Below are positions 16,583-24,679 of a stretch of DNA of 40,591 bases, piece by piece; position 1 is the stretch's first letter; the number at the start of each line of letters is the position of its first letter. Origin of the DNA: Planctomyces sp. SH-PL62 (GTDB lineage: Bacteria; Planctomycetota; Planctomycetia; Planctomycetales; Planctomycetaceae); assembly GCA_945893045.1 (NCBI GenBank), contig CAMDEA010000069.1, forward strand, positions 1 to 40,591, read 5' to 3'. The notes under the pieces were generated by a model. The model was not told the DNA's origin. It saw only the letters and a program-made list of their open reading frames with translations, and did not search any database. The position numbers and the translations under genes are program-made.

Positions 16583-17749
16583 ATGAAGATCACTAAGCTC
16601 GAAACATTTCTGGTGAATGGCGGCTTGCGAAACTACTTGTTCGTGCGGCTGACGACCGACACGGGACTGAGCGGTCTTGGCGAGGCTACGCTGGAGTGGC
16701 AAGAGGCCACCGTGCAGTCGCTGCTTCACGAATGGGTGGAAGATCGCATCCTCGGTGTTGATCCGTTCGACATCGAAAAAGTGTTCGGGGATTTGATTCG
16801 GGATCAGTATCAAGGCGGCTCGACCGTGCTGACGGCGATCAGCGGCGTCGAGATTGCTTGTTGGGACTTGATCGGCAAAGCCTGTGGTCAGCCGGTCTAT
16901 AAGCTGCTCGGCGGCCAAGCGCGCGAGCGGCTGCCCGCCTACGCGAACGGCTGGTACGGCGGTGCTCGCACGCCGGCCGATTATGCGGCGAAGGCGCGCG
17001 AGGTTGTTGCTCGCGGTTATCGCGGAATGAAGTTCGATCCGTTCGGCACCGCGTGGAAAGAGATGACTCGCGAGCAGATGGCCGAGTCCGAACAAATCGT
17101 CGCCGCGGTTCGTGAGGCGGTCGGCGACGACATTGACCTGATGATCGAAGTTCACGGCCGGTTGTCGGCCGGCTGCGCCATCGAGATGGGTCGTCGTCTG
17201 ATTCCGTATCGCCCCGCGTGGTATGAGGAGCCGGTCACGCCACACAGTCTCGACCTGCTGCATGAGGTCAAACAAGCGCTGCCGTTCCCCATCGCGGCCG
17301 GCGAGCGGCTTTACCTGCTGGAAGAGTTCGCTCGTTTGGCATCGCTCCGTGCGTGCGACGTCGTGCAGATGGATTTGGCTCACTGCGGCGGCTTGTCCAT
17401 CGGCAAGAAGATCGCCGCGTTGTGCCAAGCGAACGATTTGCGAATCGCTCCGCATTGCTCGATTGGCCCGGTCGCGTTGTGTGCCGCGCTGCATTTCGGT
17501 TGGGCGACTCCGCAAGTTGCCGTCCAAGAGAACTTCGCCGAGTACGACGTGCCGTGGCGCAACAACCTCGTGTGCGGCTGGAATCCAATCCGTCACGGCG
17601 AATTCGTTCTGCCCGATCAACCGGGACTCGGCCTGGAACTCAATGAGCAGGTTTGTGTCCAACACCCCTATCGCAAGAATTCGTTCCCTTCATTGTGGGA
17701 TCAGCGGTGGGTGACGGAATTCACGAAGCGTGATCACATGGGAGAATAA
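16583..17749 (+). CDS. Enolase-superfamily sugar-acid dehydratase, galactonate dehydratase-like
   Basis: A 388-aa cytoplasmic enzyme of the mandelate racemase/muconate lactonizing group. The start MKITKLETFLV at 16583 matches the family start. The cap domain is followed by the barrel: GMKFDPFG, the metal ligands in LMIEVHGR, WYEEPVTP and AAGERL, then MDLAHCGGLSIGKKIAAL and the base-containing APHCSIGPVAL. The EVHGR/EEP/GERL/APHC set is that of D-galactonate dehydratase (DgoD) and close sugar-acid dehydratases, which make 2-keto-3-deoxy sugar acids. Which sugar acid is used cannot be read from these motifs. A hydroxyacid dehydrogenase gene follows 134 bases downstream on the same strand. The stop codon lies at the edge of an inverted repeat. 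Confidence 0.9.
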   Translation: MKITKLETFLVNGGLRNYLFVRLTTDTGLSGLGEATLEWQEATVQSLLHEWVEDRILGVDPFDIEKVFGDLIRDQYQGGSTVLTAISGVEIACWDLIGKACGQPVYKLLGGQARERLPAYANGWYGGARTPADYAAKAREVVARGYRGMKFDPFGTAWKEMTREQMAESEQIVAAVREAVGDDIDLMIEVHGRLSAGCAIEMGRRLIPYRPAWYEEPVTPHSLDLLHEVKQALPFPIAAGERLYLLEEFARLASLRACDVVQMDLAHCGGLSIGKKIAALCQANDLRIAPHCSIGPVALCAALHFGWATPQVAVQENFAEYDVPWRNNLVCGWNPIRHGEFVLPDQPGLGLELNEQVCVQHPYRKNSFPSLWDQRWVTEFTKRDHMGE

Positions 17750-17842
17750 GGATCGCAGAGTAAGGAGTGCAGAAGGCAGAAGGCAGAAGTACGGACTGTC
17801 TGAGCTCCCACTTCCTTCTGCACTCCTTTCTCTGCAATCCTT
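17748..17842. repeat. Inverted repeat made of AGGCAGA-type short-period sequence
   Basis: The arms 17748-17776 and 17814-17842 match in 27 of 29 bases inverted. The left arm overlaps the stop codon of the preceding gene and runs into a GGCAGAAGGCAGAA tandem. The spacer is 37 bases. It is similar in style to the purine-rich short-period sequences at the murF 3' end and at 21927. Confidence 0.8.
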
Positions 17843-17883
17843 GTTTTGTCCCTCTGTTCTTCCATTTGTTCTGATTCTTAACC

Positions 17884-18906
17884 ATGCTCAAAACTGTCCG
17901 ACTCAATGCGGTCACTTACCCAGCCGACGACGTGGAACGTGCCGAACTCGCGCGGGCCGGCGCGGGATGGATTGAGATCGAGGGCCAAGAACCTCGCGAA
18001 ATCCTCGCTGCGGCGGAAGACTGCGACGCGCTCTTGGTCGTGTCGTCGCGCGTGCCGGGTTCGGTCATTGAGCGGCTGTCGCGCTGCCGGGTGATCGCTC
18101 GATTGGGAGCCGGTACGGACAAGATCGACGTGGCCGAGGCGACTCGGCGAGGGATTGTCGTCACCAATGTGCCCGACTTCTGCTTGAACGAACAAGCCGA
18201 GCACACGCTCGCGTTGTTATTGGCGTTCGCTCGCCGCTTGCCGTTCATGATGGAGGCGATGCGAACTCACAACTGGTCCGCGCGGCATCACCCCGGAGTA
18301 CACCGCTTGGCCGGACAGACGTTGGGGCTGATCGGTTTCGGAGCCAGCGCTCAAGCGGTTGCTCAACGAGCGGCGGCGTTTGGTCTGCGATTGCTGGCTT
18401 GGGTTCGCGACCCGGCCAAGTACCAAGCGATCGCGAAGCAACATGGGGTAGAACTTGTCCCACTTGACCGACTGCTTTCCGAAAGCGACTTCGTGTCGGT
18501 CCATTTGCCGCTATGTGAGGAGACAACGCATTTGCTCTCGGCCGAGCGGTTGGCACGACTGAAACCCACGGCCGTGCTGATCAACACGTCGCGCGGTGCG
18601 ATCATCGACGAAGCCGCGCTGGTGCAACTGCTTCAGCAACGAAAGATTGCCGGTGCGGCGCTGGATGTGTTTGAGGAGATCGACGTCTTCGCACTGCCAG
18701 GGACGCCGGCTTCACATCCGCTGCTGGAACTCGGCAACGTCTTACTGACCCCACATTGCGCGGGAAGTTCGGTGGAGTCGAGCCGCGAGTCAAAAGTTCG
18801 CGGAGCACGGAATGCCGCGGATGTGTTGCTCGGCATTCGGCCGCAGCACGTCGTGAATGCGGATGTGTTGCCGCGATTCCCTCTTCGCAATGAGCCGCGC
18901 CTGTGA
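17884..18906 (+). CDS. D-isomer-specific 2-hydroxyacid dehydrogenase (SerA/CtBP type)
   Basis: 340 aa. A flavodoxin-like substrate domain surrounds a Rossmann domain with LGLIGFGASAQAVAQR (about 140). The catalytic triad is visible: Arg in INTSRGAIID, Glu in ALDVFEEI, and His in LLTPHCAGSS. RLGAGTDKIDV and NEQAEHTLALLLAF are typical of the phosphoglycerate-dehydrogenase/CtBP-like branch. It reduces 2-keto acids or oxidises D-2-hydroxyacids with NAD(P). It lies 134 bases after the sugar-acid dehydratase-like gene and could act on related keto acids, though no substrate can be assigned. The ACT domains of classical SerA are absent. Confidence 0.92.
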   Translation: MLKTVRLNAVTYPADDVERAELARAGAGWIEIEGQEPREILAAAEDCDALLVVSSRVPGSVIERLSRCRVIARLGAGTDKIDVAEATRRGIVVTNVPDFCLNEQAEHTLALLLAFARRLPFMMEAMRTHNWSARHHPGVHRLAGQTLGLIGFGASAQAVAQRAAAFGLRLLAWVRDPAKYQAIAKQHGVELVPLDRLLSESDFVSVHLPLCEETTHLLSAERLARLKPTAVLINTSRGAIIDEAALVQLLQQRKIAGAALDVFEEIDVFALPGTPASHPLLELGNVLLTPHCAGSSVESSRESKVRGARNAADVLLGIRPQHVVNADVLPRFPLRNEPRL

Positions 18907-19060
18907 GGAAGCGGATGACCGTCGTTCATCCGATCCCTGACGGTCGCGGCTCTGGAATCGCTCGTTATTATCGCGATCGGTGGCTCGGCTGAATGTCGTG
19001 GCTTTGTAGAAATTGCTGCGAGCGTCTTACAGAATAAACCCCGGCAGACGTTCCGAATGC

Positions 19061-19110
19061 GGGTCGCGGGAGCGACTCGCCTACGTAGCTCAGTCGCTCC
19101 CGCGACTGAG
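19061..19110. repeat. Back-to-back TAGC-type hairpins (…CTAC|GTAG…)
   Basis: Two hairpins with TCCC/GGGA loops point away from a shared centre CTACGTAG at 19081-19088. The inner arms 19064-19077 and 19092-19105 are perfect 14-bp inverted copies. This is the opposite relative orientation to the other pairs in the window, where the TAGC ends lie outside. It sits 38 bases upstream of the decarboxylase start. Confidence 0.75.
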
Positions 19111-19147
19111 ATTCCATTCGGTGAGACATTCTTAGACAGGTTGCTCG

Positions 19148-20635
19148 ATGGTGGATGTTGCCGCTTTGACGATCGCTCAGGCTCGCTTGCAGGCGATTTA
19201 TGATCCGCAACGCTTTCAAGCGGCCGCTCAGGAATGGACCGAGTTGTTGTCGGCACACATGGCCAAGGTCATGGATCGCGAACCGCGAGTGCTCAACTGG
19301 GCGGAACCGGAGGCCAACATCGCCGAGGCCGAACGCTGGTTGGATCGCTCGGACCCTCGATTCGGCGAGATCGTGCAGCAGATGCTGGATCGCGGGCACA
19401 ATCTGCATCATCCGCGATACATCGGCCATCAGGTGCCGGCTCCGGTGCCGATCGCCGGATTGTTCGACGCGGTGGGAGCGGTCACCAACCAGGTGATGGC
19501 GATCTATGAAATGGGCCCGTGGGCCACGGCCGTCGAACGCGCGCTGGTCAATCGGTTGGGTGAACAGGTCGGTTGGCAACGCGATTCGTTCGCCGGAGTG
19601 GTGACGCATGGCGGTTCGCTCGGCAACCTCACTGGGTTGTTGACGGCGCGAAACGTGACGCTGGGTAGTGCTTGGGAAGAAGGACTGGCGAACAACGCCG
19701 CTCGTGCCGTCATCGTTGTGCAAGGCGATGCTCACTACTCCGTCGCGCGAGCGGCCGGGATCATCGGATTGGGAACGCAGAATGTCAGACGCGCGGCGCT
19801 CGATGAGCGGCGGAAGCTCGATCCACAGAAGCTCGACGAGCAATTGGCCGAGTTGATCTCGCAAGGTCATCGAGTCGTCGCGGTTTCGGCATGTGCCTGC
19901 GCGACTCCGATCGGAGCTTTCGATCCGCTGCGTGACATCGCAGCGGTTTGTCGCAAACACGGAGTTTGGATGCACGTGGATGCGGCTCACGGCGGAGCGG
20001 CGTTGATGAGTCGGCGGTATCGGCATCTGCTGGATGGATTGGATCAGGCCGACAGCATTGTGTGGGACGCTCACAAGATGATGTTCATGCCGGCGCTGTG
20101 CGCGTTCGTGTTGTACCGCGACAAGCGGCATCGCTTTGAAACGTTCCGCCAGGAGGCTCCGTATCTGTTCGACCCGTCGGCTCCGGGCATGGCCGAGTAC
20201 GACAGCGGGATGCTGACGCTAGAATGCACGAAACGCGCGGCCGCGTTCGGACTGTGGGGCACATGGTCGTTGTTCGGCCCGACACTGTTTGAAGACTTGG
20301 TCGATGTGACGTTCGACTTGGGTCGTGTCTTTTACGAGAAGCTGCTGGCTGCCGCCGACTTCGTTCCGCTGCACGAACCAGAGTGCAACATCGTTGCGTT
20401 TCGTCATGTGCCGGCCGCGATGAAGTCTGCTCCGCCAGATATCCTCGGCGCGTTTCAGCGCGAACTGCGGCGGCGGCTCATCGAATCGGGCAGGTTTTAT
20501 ATCGTGCAGACCAATCACGGCGGCGTGGGTGCGCTGCGGGTGACGATCATCAATCCGCTGACGACAGCGGATGACCTCGACGAACTCCTAACGACCCTGC
20601 GAGAGTTGGGCGTCGAGGTTTTGAAATCCCGGTGA
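19148..20635 (+). CDS. PLP-dependent group II amino acid decarboxylase
   Basis: 495 aa, cytoplasmic, of the glutamate/aromatic-amino-acid/diaminobutyrate decarboxylase superfamily. Visible landmarks are RYIGHQVPAPVP, GVVTHGGSLGNLTGLLTARN (cofactor phosphate and ring region), ACACATPIGAFDPL, the cofactor Asp in WMHVDAAHGGAAL, and the Schiff-base Lys in SIVWDAHKMMFMPALCAFVL. The ATG at 19148 has only a weak site (ACAGG), but upstream codons lack similarity. The amine product cannot be named from the motifs. It is a single-gene unit with large hairpins on both sides. Confidence 0.9.
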   Translation: MVDVAALTIAQARLQAIYDPQRFQAAAQEWTELLSAHMAKVMDREPRVLNWAEPEANIAEAERWLDRSDPRFGEIVQQMLDRGHNLHHPRYIGHQVPAPVPIAGLFDAVGAVTNQVMAIYEMGPWATAVERALVNRLGEQVGWQRDSFAGVVTHGGSLGNLTGLLTARNVTLGSAWEEGLANNAARAVIVVQGDAHYSVARAAGIIGLGTQNVRRAALDERRKLDPQKLDEQLAELISQGHRVVAVSACACATPIGAFDPLRDIAAVCRKHGVWMHVDAAHGGAALMSRRYRHLLDGLDQADSIVWDAHKMMFMPALCAFVLYRDKRHRFETFRQEAPYLFDPSAPGMAEYDSGMLTLECTKRAAAFGLWGTWSLFGPTLFEDLVDVTFDLGRVFYEKLLAAADFVPLHEPECNIVAFRHVPAAMKSAPPDILGAFQRELRRRLIESGRFYIVQTNHGGVGALRVTIINPLTTADDLDELLTTLRELGVEVLKSR

Positions 20636-20684
20636 GTCGCCGGAGAACCGTGCTGAGTGTTGTTCGACTGTCTTACTTTTGACC

Positions 20685-20705
20685 CCAACGGCCTTGTGCC
20701 GTTGG
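20685..20705. repeat. Hairpin with CTTGT loop
   Basis: CCAACGGC-CTTGT-GCCGTTGG, a perfect 8-bp stem, 50 bases after the decarboxylase stop. The CTTGT loop is shared with the elements at 23429, 28389 and 28436. The sequence GTGGGCTAAG downstream (20717-20726) may be the remnant of a partner end. Confidence 0.6.
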
Positions 20706-20738
20706 TGAAGCAGATGGTGGGCTAAGTGGATGTCACTC

Positions 20739-20785
20739 CAAACTCTCCCGTTCCTCCGCCGAAGGCGGAGGAACGGGAGAGTTTG
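20739..20785. repeat. Long perfect hairpin, 22-bp stem with 3-base loop
   Basis: The arms 20739-20760 and 20764-20785 are perfect inverted copies around GAA. Such a stem would stall polymerase, but no T-run follows on either strand, so I do not call it a terminator. It lies between the decarboxylase and the UPF0104 gene. Confidence 0.85.
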
Positions 20786-20906
20786 AGAGGAAAAATAGTG
20801 GATAATTGCCTGTTAGCTCTCCATCGTTTTCACCATCCGGGCAAGCCGGATGGGGTCTTCCAGGCGAACAATGTGGGTCGAAAATGAAAGACTTCATCGA
20901 GCCGGC

Positions 20907-21944
20907 ATGACGAACGTGAACCATTTGAGACAGCGACCTTCCTCTCATCACTTCCGCCGGTTTTGGCCGGTGCTGAAGTGGTTGATGTTCGCGCTGGTCA
21001 TCGCATTCGTCGGGCGACGTGCGTGGTTGCTGTGGCGTGGGGGGGATGTCGGCTCGGTGGCGATTCATTGGCCGTGGTTGCTGGCGGCGTTTGGTCTGTA
21101 TGGGATCGGGTGGTTGCCGTCAGTTTTGTTTTGGCATCGGTTGATTCATCTCTGCGGCGGGACCACGGGCCGCTGGGATGTCGCGCAGGCATACTTCGCG
21201 GGGCATCTCGGCAAATACATTCCGGGCAAGGCGTCGGTGCTGTTGATCCGTGCGGGCCTGCTGGCGGAGCGAGGCTGTCGGCCGGGAGTGGCGGCGTTGA
21301 CTTCGACGTATGAAACACTGACTTACATGGGAGTTGGCCTGGCGGTGGGTTTGGCGTTGGCTCCCGTGGTCTGGCGGCAGATCGTGGTGGATTTGCCGGT
21401 CGTGATTCGTCCCGTCTTCGAGCGGCCATTGGCCTTCGGTGCCGCGGTGGTCGTGGTCTGTGTTCTGTTGGTGCCTGCTGTCGCCAAAATACTAGGATTG
21501 ATCGCGCGCCGGTTGACGCCGCCGGTTATCTCTGCCGGCGACATCGAAACACGTCAGCCCGTTCCAGAGATCGAGATCCGCGCGAACTTTCTTCTCGGTT
21601 GGTGCTTTATGTTCGTGACGACTTGGCTGATTCATGGGCTGAGCTTGGGCTGTACGCTGCGAGCGGTCGGGGTCGCAGCGTCGCTGTCGGATTGGCTGAC
21701 TTGGACGGGCGATATCTGGTCGGCGTCATTCGTGGGATTCATCGCGGTCTTCGCTCCCGGAGGCTTGGGAGTTCGCGAAGCGGCGTTGATCGAGTTGTTG
21801 AAATCGCAGCCGGGAATCAGTTCGTCGCAGGCGGTCGCGGCGGCCGTGCTGTTGCGGGGAACGTGGCTGGCGACTGAAATCGTCGTGACGTTGGCGTTGG
21901 GTTGGGAAACTCGTCGGAGAAGGAGATTGCAAATTGCAAATTGA
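20907..21944 (+). CDS. UPF0104 / lysylphosphatidylglycerol-synthase-type membrane protein
   Basis: About 345 aa with seven or more membrane helices. The pattern YFAGHLGKYIPGKASVLLIRAGLL near residue 85 and AVFAPGGLGVREAALIELL near 270 are signatures of the UPF0104/YbhN (AglD-like) family, whose members flip or transfer polyprenyl-linked or lipid groups. ATGs at 20850 and 20871 are alternative starts; none has a strong ribosome site. A GT2 glycosyltransferase follows 45 bases later, a pairing that suggests a polyprenyl-phosphate sugar pathway. The last codons run into a short-period sequence (TTGCAAATTGCAA twice). Confidence 0.85.
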   Translation: MTNVNHLRQRPSSHHFRRFWPVLKWLMFALVIAFVGRRAWLLWRGGDVGSVAIHWPWLLAAFGLYGIGWLPSVLFWHRLIHLCGGTTGRWDVAQAYFAGHLGKYIPGKASVLLIRAGLLAERGCRPGVAALTSTYETLTYMGVGLAVGLALAPVVWRQIVVDLPVVIRPVFERPLAFGAAVVVVCVLLVPAVAKILGLIARRLTPPVISAGDIETRQPVPEIEIRANFLLGWCFMFVTTWLIHGLSLGCTLRAVGVAASLSDWLTWTGDIWSASFVGFIAVFAPGGLGVREAALIELLKSQPGISSSQAVAAAVLLRGTWLATEIVVTLALGWETRRRRRLQIAN

Positions 21945-21960
21945 GAGTTGCAAATTGCAA
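21927..21960. repeat. Direct repeat TTGCAAATTGCAA x2 across a stop codon
   Basis: Two 13-base copies (21927-21939, 21948-21960) separated by 8 bases. The stop codon of the UPF0104 gene (21942-21944) lies between them. It resembles other short-period spacer sequences in the window. Confidence 0.75.
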
Positions 21961-21989
21961 TGCCCGATCCGCGTTGAACCGGATGGGAC

Positions 21990-22970
21990 ATGCGCATGTT
22001 GTCGATCATTGTGCCAGTGCTGAATGAGCGTGAGAGCTTGCCGCAGTTGCTGGCGGAGATTGTCCGTGTCGGAGAACGGCACGGAATTGAACAGGAAGTG
22101 ATCTTCGTCGATGACGGCTCGCGCGACGGCAGTTGGGAGACGGTTCGCGAGTTGGCGTCGCAGAACACTTGCGTGTCGGGTATTCGGTTCCGGCGGAACT
22201 TCGGCAAGGCGGCGGCGCTCACGGCGGGAATGCGTGCGGCACGCGGCGATCTCGTGCTGATGATGGACGCCGATTTGCAGGACGATCCGGCGGAGATCCC
22301 CAACTTTCTCGCCAAGCTCAACGAGGGCTTTGACGTCGTCAACGGCTGGAAACAAAGGCGTCTTGATCCGTGGCACAAGGTGTATCCCAGCCGCGTCTTC
22401 AACTGGATGATCGGCCGGCTGACGGGTCTCAAGCTGCACGATCACAACTGCGGGCTGAAGCTGTTCCGCGCGGACGTCGCTCGCGAAATCACGATTTATG
22501 GAGAGTTGCATCGGTTCATCCCGGTACTGGCTCACGCGCGGGGATTTCGCGTGACCGAGATTTCGGTGCATCATCGCGAGCGTCAGTTCGGTCAATCGAA
22601 GTATGGCGTGCGACGGTTTCTGCGCGGATTCCTCGATCTGTTGACGGTGAAGTTTCTGACCGGCTTTGGTCAGCGACCGCAACACATGCTGGGTGCGATC
22701 GGGCTGTTGTTTCTGGGCTTGGGATTTCTCGGCTTGGGTTATCTGGCGGCGTTGTGGCTGCTGATGAACGTGCCGCCGTTGTGGGGCGGCAAGTTGCTCG
22801 AAGCGTCGCCGATCGGACCACGGCCGCTGCTGGCGTACTCGGTTGCGGCGACGTTGCTCGGCGGACAGAGCTTGTCGTTGGGATTGCTCGCCGAGTTGAT
22901 TGTGTCGAACACGGTTCGCGAGCAGGACACGTTCAGCATCGCCGAACGTGTTGGTTGCGACTCGAAATAA
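21990..22970 (+). CDS. GT2 family polyprenyl-phosphate glycosyltransferase (DPM1/GtrB-like)
   Basis: 326 aa with an N-terminal GT-A domain: LSIIVPVLNERESL, VIFVDDGSRDGSWE, and the metal-binding MMDADLQDDPAEIP. Two C-terminal membrane hairpin segments follow (about 232-265 and 275-305). The RQFGQSKYGVRRFLRGFLDL segment is typical of dolichyl/undecaprenyl-phosphate mannose or glucose synthases. It should transfer a sugar from a nucleotide sugar to undecaprenyl phosphate on the cytoplasmic face. GGATGGGAC precedes the ATG. It is probably cotranscribed with the UPF0104 gene, which may handle the same lipid-linked sugar. The sugar is unknown. Confidence 0.92.
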   Translation: MRMLSIIVPVLNERESLPQLLAEIVRVGERHGIEQEVIFVDDGSRDGSWETVRELASQNTCVSGIRFRRNFGKAAALTAGMRAARGDLVLMMDADLQDDPAEIPNFLAKLNEGFDVVNGWKQRRLDPWHKVYPSRVFNWMIGRLTGLKLHDHNCGLKLFRADVAREITIYGELHRFIPVLAHARGFRVTEISVHHRERQFGQSKYGVRRFLRGFLDLLTVKFLTGFGQRPQHMLGAIGLLFLGLGFLGLGYLAALWLLMNVPPLWGGKLLEASPIGPRPLLAYSVAATLLGGQSLSLGLLAELIVSNTVREQDTFSIAERVGCDSK

Positions 22971-22977
22971 TCGTCGG

Positions 22978-23349
22978 TCATTTCGCGGGGACCGCCGATG
23001 CGGTGGCGTCCGGCCAAGGGCCGTCGGCGGTCAGCGGAGTCTTGTCCTTGGGGCACTGGCCGGCCCCAGGAATCCGATTGACCTGATCGACCGCCGGCGC
23101 GGGATACCACTTTTTGCAGGTCGCGCAGTATAGCGCGGGCCGCAACGTCGGCTTGCCGGTCGTTGGGTGTATGGCCGGAAACGACGTGGCGACATCATGC
23201 ACGATCGGCTGCATCGTCGCGGTATCGACGTAGACCATGCGGTTCGCGTGCGGATCAGCGGACGGATTCGAACCGCCGCAGCCCGCGAGGAGGACGCAGC
23301 ACACGATCGAACAAAAATGACGGCATGGAGCCGGAAATGAAGCAAGCAT
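22978..23349 (-). CDS. Small lipoprotein with Cys-pair (zinc-ribbon-like) domain
   Basis: 123 aa with a lipoprotein signal; the lipobox LLAGC puts the lipidated Cys near residue 24. The rest contains the conserved-looking NRMVYVDTATMQPIV, then YCATCKKWYPAP and a later GQCPKDKTPL, giving C-x2-C...C, enough for a metal or disulfide site. AGAGG stands 8 bases before the ATG. The gene ends 7 bases from the convergent GT2 gene. It lies 241 bases downstream of a DUF1559 gene on the same strand, which itself follows a cobalamin riboswitch. An inverted repeat (23429-23519) separates the two, so joint expression is possible but not certain. Function unknown. Confidence 0.8.
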   Translation of the reverse strand: MLASFPAPCRHFCSIVCCVLLAGCGGSNPSADPHANRMVYVDTATMQPIVHDVATSFPAIHPTTGKPTLRPALYCATCKKWYPAPAVDQVNRIPGAGQCPKDKTPLTADGPWPDATASAVPAK

Positions 23350-23428
23350 GGAACGGACCTCTGATCAAAAAGAGTGGCACGGTCAGCAACCGGTCCACGG
23401 CAGGCCACTTGTTTAGTCTCGAATGTCT

Positions 23429-23519
23429 GTAGTCCGACCCCTTGTGGGTCGGATGATTTTGAATCGGCAACGATTCCACAGAAACATCGAATTGTCCGAC
23501 CCACAAGGGGTCGGGCTAC
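23429..23519. repeat. Paired TAGC-type hairpins with CTTGT loop
   Basis: The arms 23429-23453 and 23495-23519 match in 24 of 25 bases inverted. Each arm holds its own hairpin CCGACCC-CTTGT-GGGTCGG (or its complement). The outer edges are GTAGT and GGCTAC. It lies between the DUF1559 gene and the lipoprotein gene and could act as a terminator or attenuator between them. Confidence 0.85.
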
Positions 23520-23590
23520 AGCTTGCCTAACACGGCGAATTCGTCAGCCGTGGAAACCGGCCACAGCGCTGGGTTGTCGAGCGATCGAAC

Positions 23591-24490
23591 TCAGCGGCGG
23601 TCGTACAGCTCGTCCTGCTGCGTCGGGTTTCCGAGGTTGCCGTTGCTGATATAGCCCAGCTTGTTCTGGTCCATCAGGGCTGCCTGAGCCGCGGAGAGGA
23701 AATTGGAGCCGGGAACATCCACGCGATAGTGCCGGCTTCGCGTCTCGACATGCCCGTCGAGGAAGGCGACGTTCGCCGCGTCGGCATGTCGAAAATGCAC
23801 GTCCGGAAAGTTGTTGCTCGGAGGATCGAGAATCCAGTTTTCTTCAAAGCTGAACGCGGGTGGGAAGAACGAGGTCATGCGGACTTGAGCGCTGTCGGCG
23901 AACGCGACAGTCTGCGAGAGCAATAACACATCGGCCAACTTGCGAGTGGCGGGATTCGCGGCGGGTGCCGGAGCAAATGATGGCGGCGGATAGTCAATGC
24001 CGGCGGAGCGTGACAGGTAATAGCCGTTGAAGCCGAAGCCGGTGGCCGGACGTCCGAAGCGGACGGCTTGCATCTGCCCCGGTCCGAAGTCCGGGCATTG
24101 AAACGATTCGTAGTTCGCCTCCATGAATGGTGCGAGCGGTCCGCGCTTGAAGTCGAGTTGCTGTGCTGGCGTCGGGATGTCGTAGTCCACCGTTCCAAAC
24201 CAATACTGCGCTTTCCCCTGCGCCCCGGAAAACGTCGACAGGTAATTCATGCGAGTCGTGTTCTCGATGACGTAGGGGATCATCATCCCCTTGTAAGTCT
24301 CCGAGTAATTGTGCAGGGCGAGCGTCAACTGCTTGAGCGAATTGCGGCACTGTGAACGCCGCGCCGCCGCGCGAGCTTGTTGCACGGCGGGCAGGAGCAG
24401 GGCGATCAGGACGGCGATGATCGCGATGACGACGAGTAACTCGATGAGCGTGAAACCGGAACGACGTGAGCCAGAGCAAACCGTGCGCAT
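23591..24490 (-). CDS. DUF1559 prepilin-type protein downstream of a cobalamin riboswitch
   Basis: 299 aa. The N-terminus is a type IV prepilin/pseudopilin leader, RRSGFTLIELLVVIAIIAVL, with the cleavage point after Gly12. The body is a DUF1559 domain ending in the family's H-x9-DG motif (HADAANVAFLDG, about 232-243). GGAG lies 7 bases before the ATG. These proteins are expanded in planctomycetes and would be processed by a prepilin peptidase and assembled or anchored in the envelope. Their individual roles are unknown. A full cobalamin riboswitch ends 190 bases upstream on the same strand with no gene between, so B12 probably controls this gene. A role in B12 capture is inference only. Confidence 0.93.
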   Translation of the reverse strand: MRTVCSGSRRSGFTLIELLVVIAIIAVLIALLLPAVQQARAAARRSQCRNSLKQLTLALHNYSETYKGMMIPYVIENTTRMNYLSTFSGAQGKAQYWFGTVDYDIPTPAQQLDFKRGPLAPFMEANYESFQCPDFGPGQMQAVRFGRPATGFGFNGYYLSRSAGIDYPPPSFAPAPAANPATRKLADVLLLSQTVAFADSAQVRMTSFFPPAFSFEENWILDPPSNNFPDVHFRHADAANVAFLDGHVETRSRHYRVDVPGSNFLSAAQAALMDQNKLGYISNGNLGNPTQQDELYDRR

Positions 24491-24679
24491 GACAATTCTC
24501 CGTTGTCGAAACGACTCACGCAGAACCGTCAGCCAGACGCAGCCGCCTGCTTCCTCAACGACGCGCGCAAAACCGAATCCACGGCACAGCGTGGGCGGTC
24601 ATACGTCGCGAACCGTCTGCGAAAACAGATTGCCACGCCTCGTCCGAGCGAGTCTCGTGAGCCAGTAATGGAATGACAT
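24491..24679 (-). promoter_or_regulatory. Leader between riboswitch aptamer and DUF1559 start
   Basis: About 190 bases that should contain the expression platform. I see only weak stems, such as TCTG-TTTTCG-CAGA and CTCG-CTCGGA-CGAG, and no clear T-run terminator. Translational control or a long-range fold cannot be excluded. Confidence 0.4.

Noticed and set aside
18917..18945. GACCGTC...GACGGTC stem after the hydroxyacid dehydrogenase as a terminator
   Set aside because: Only 7 bp with a 15-base loop and no T-run on the plus strand.
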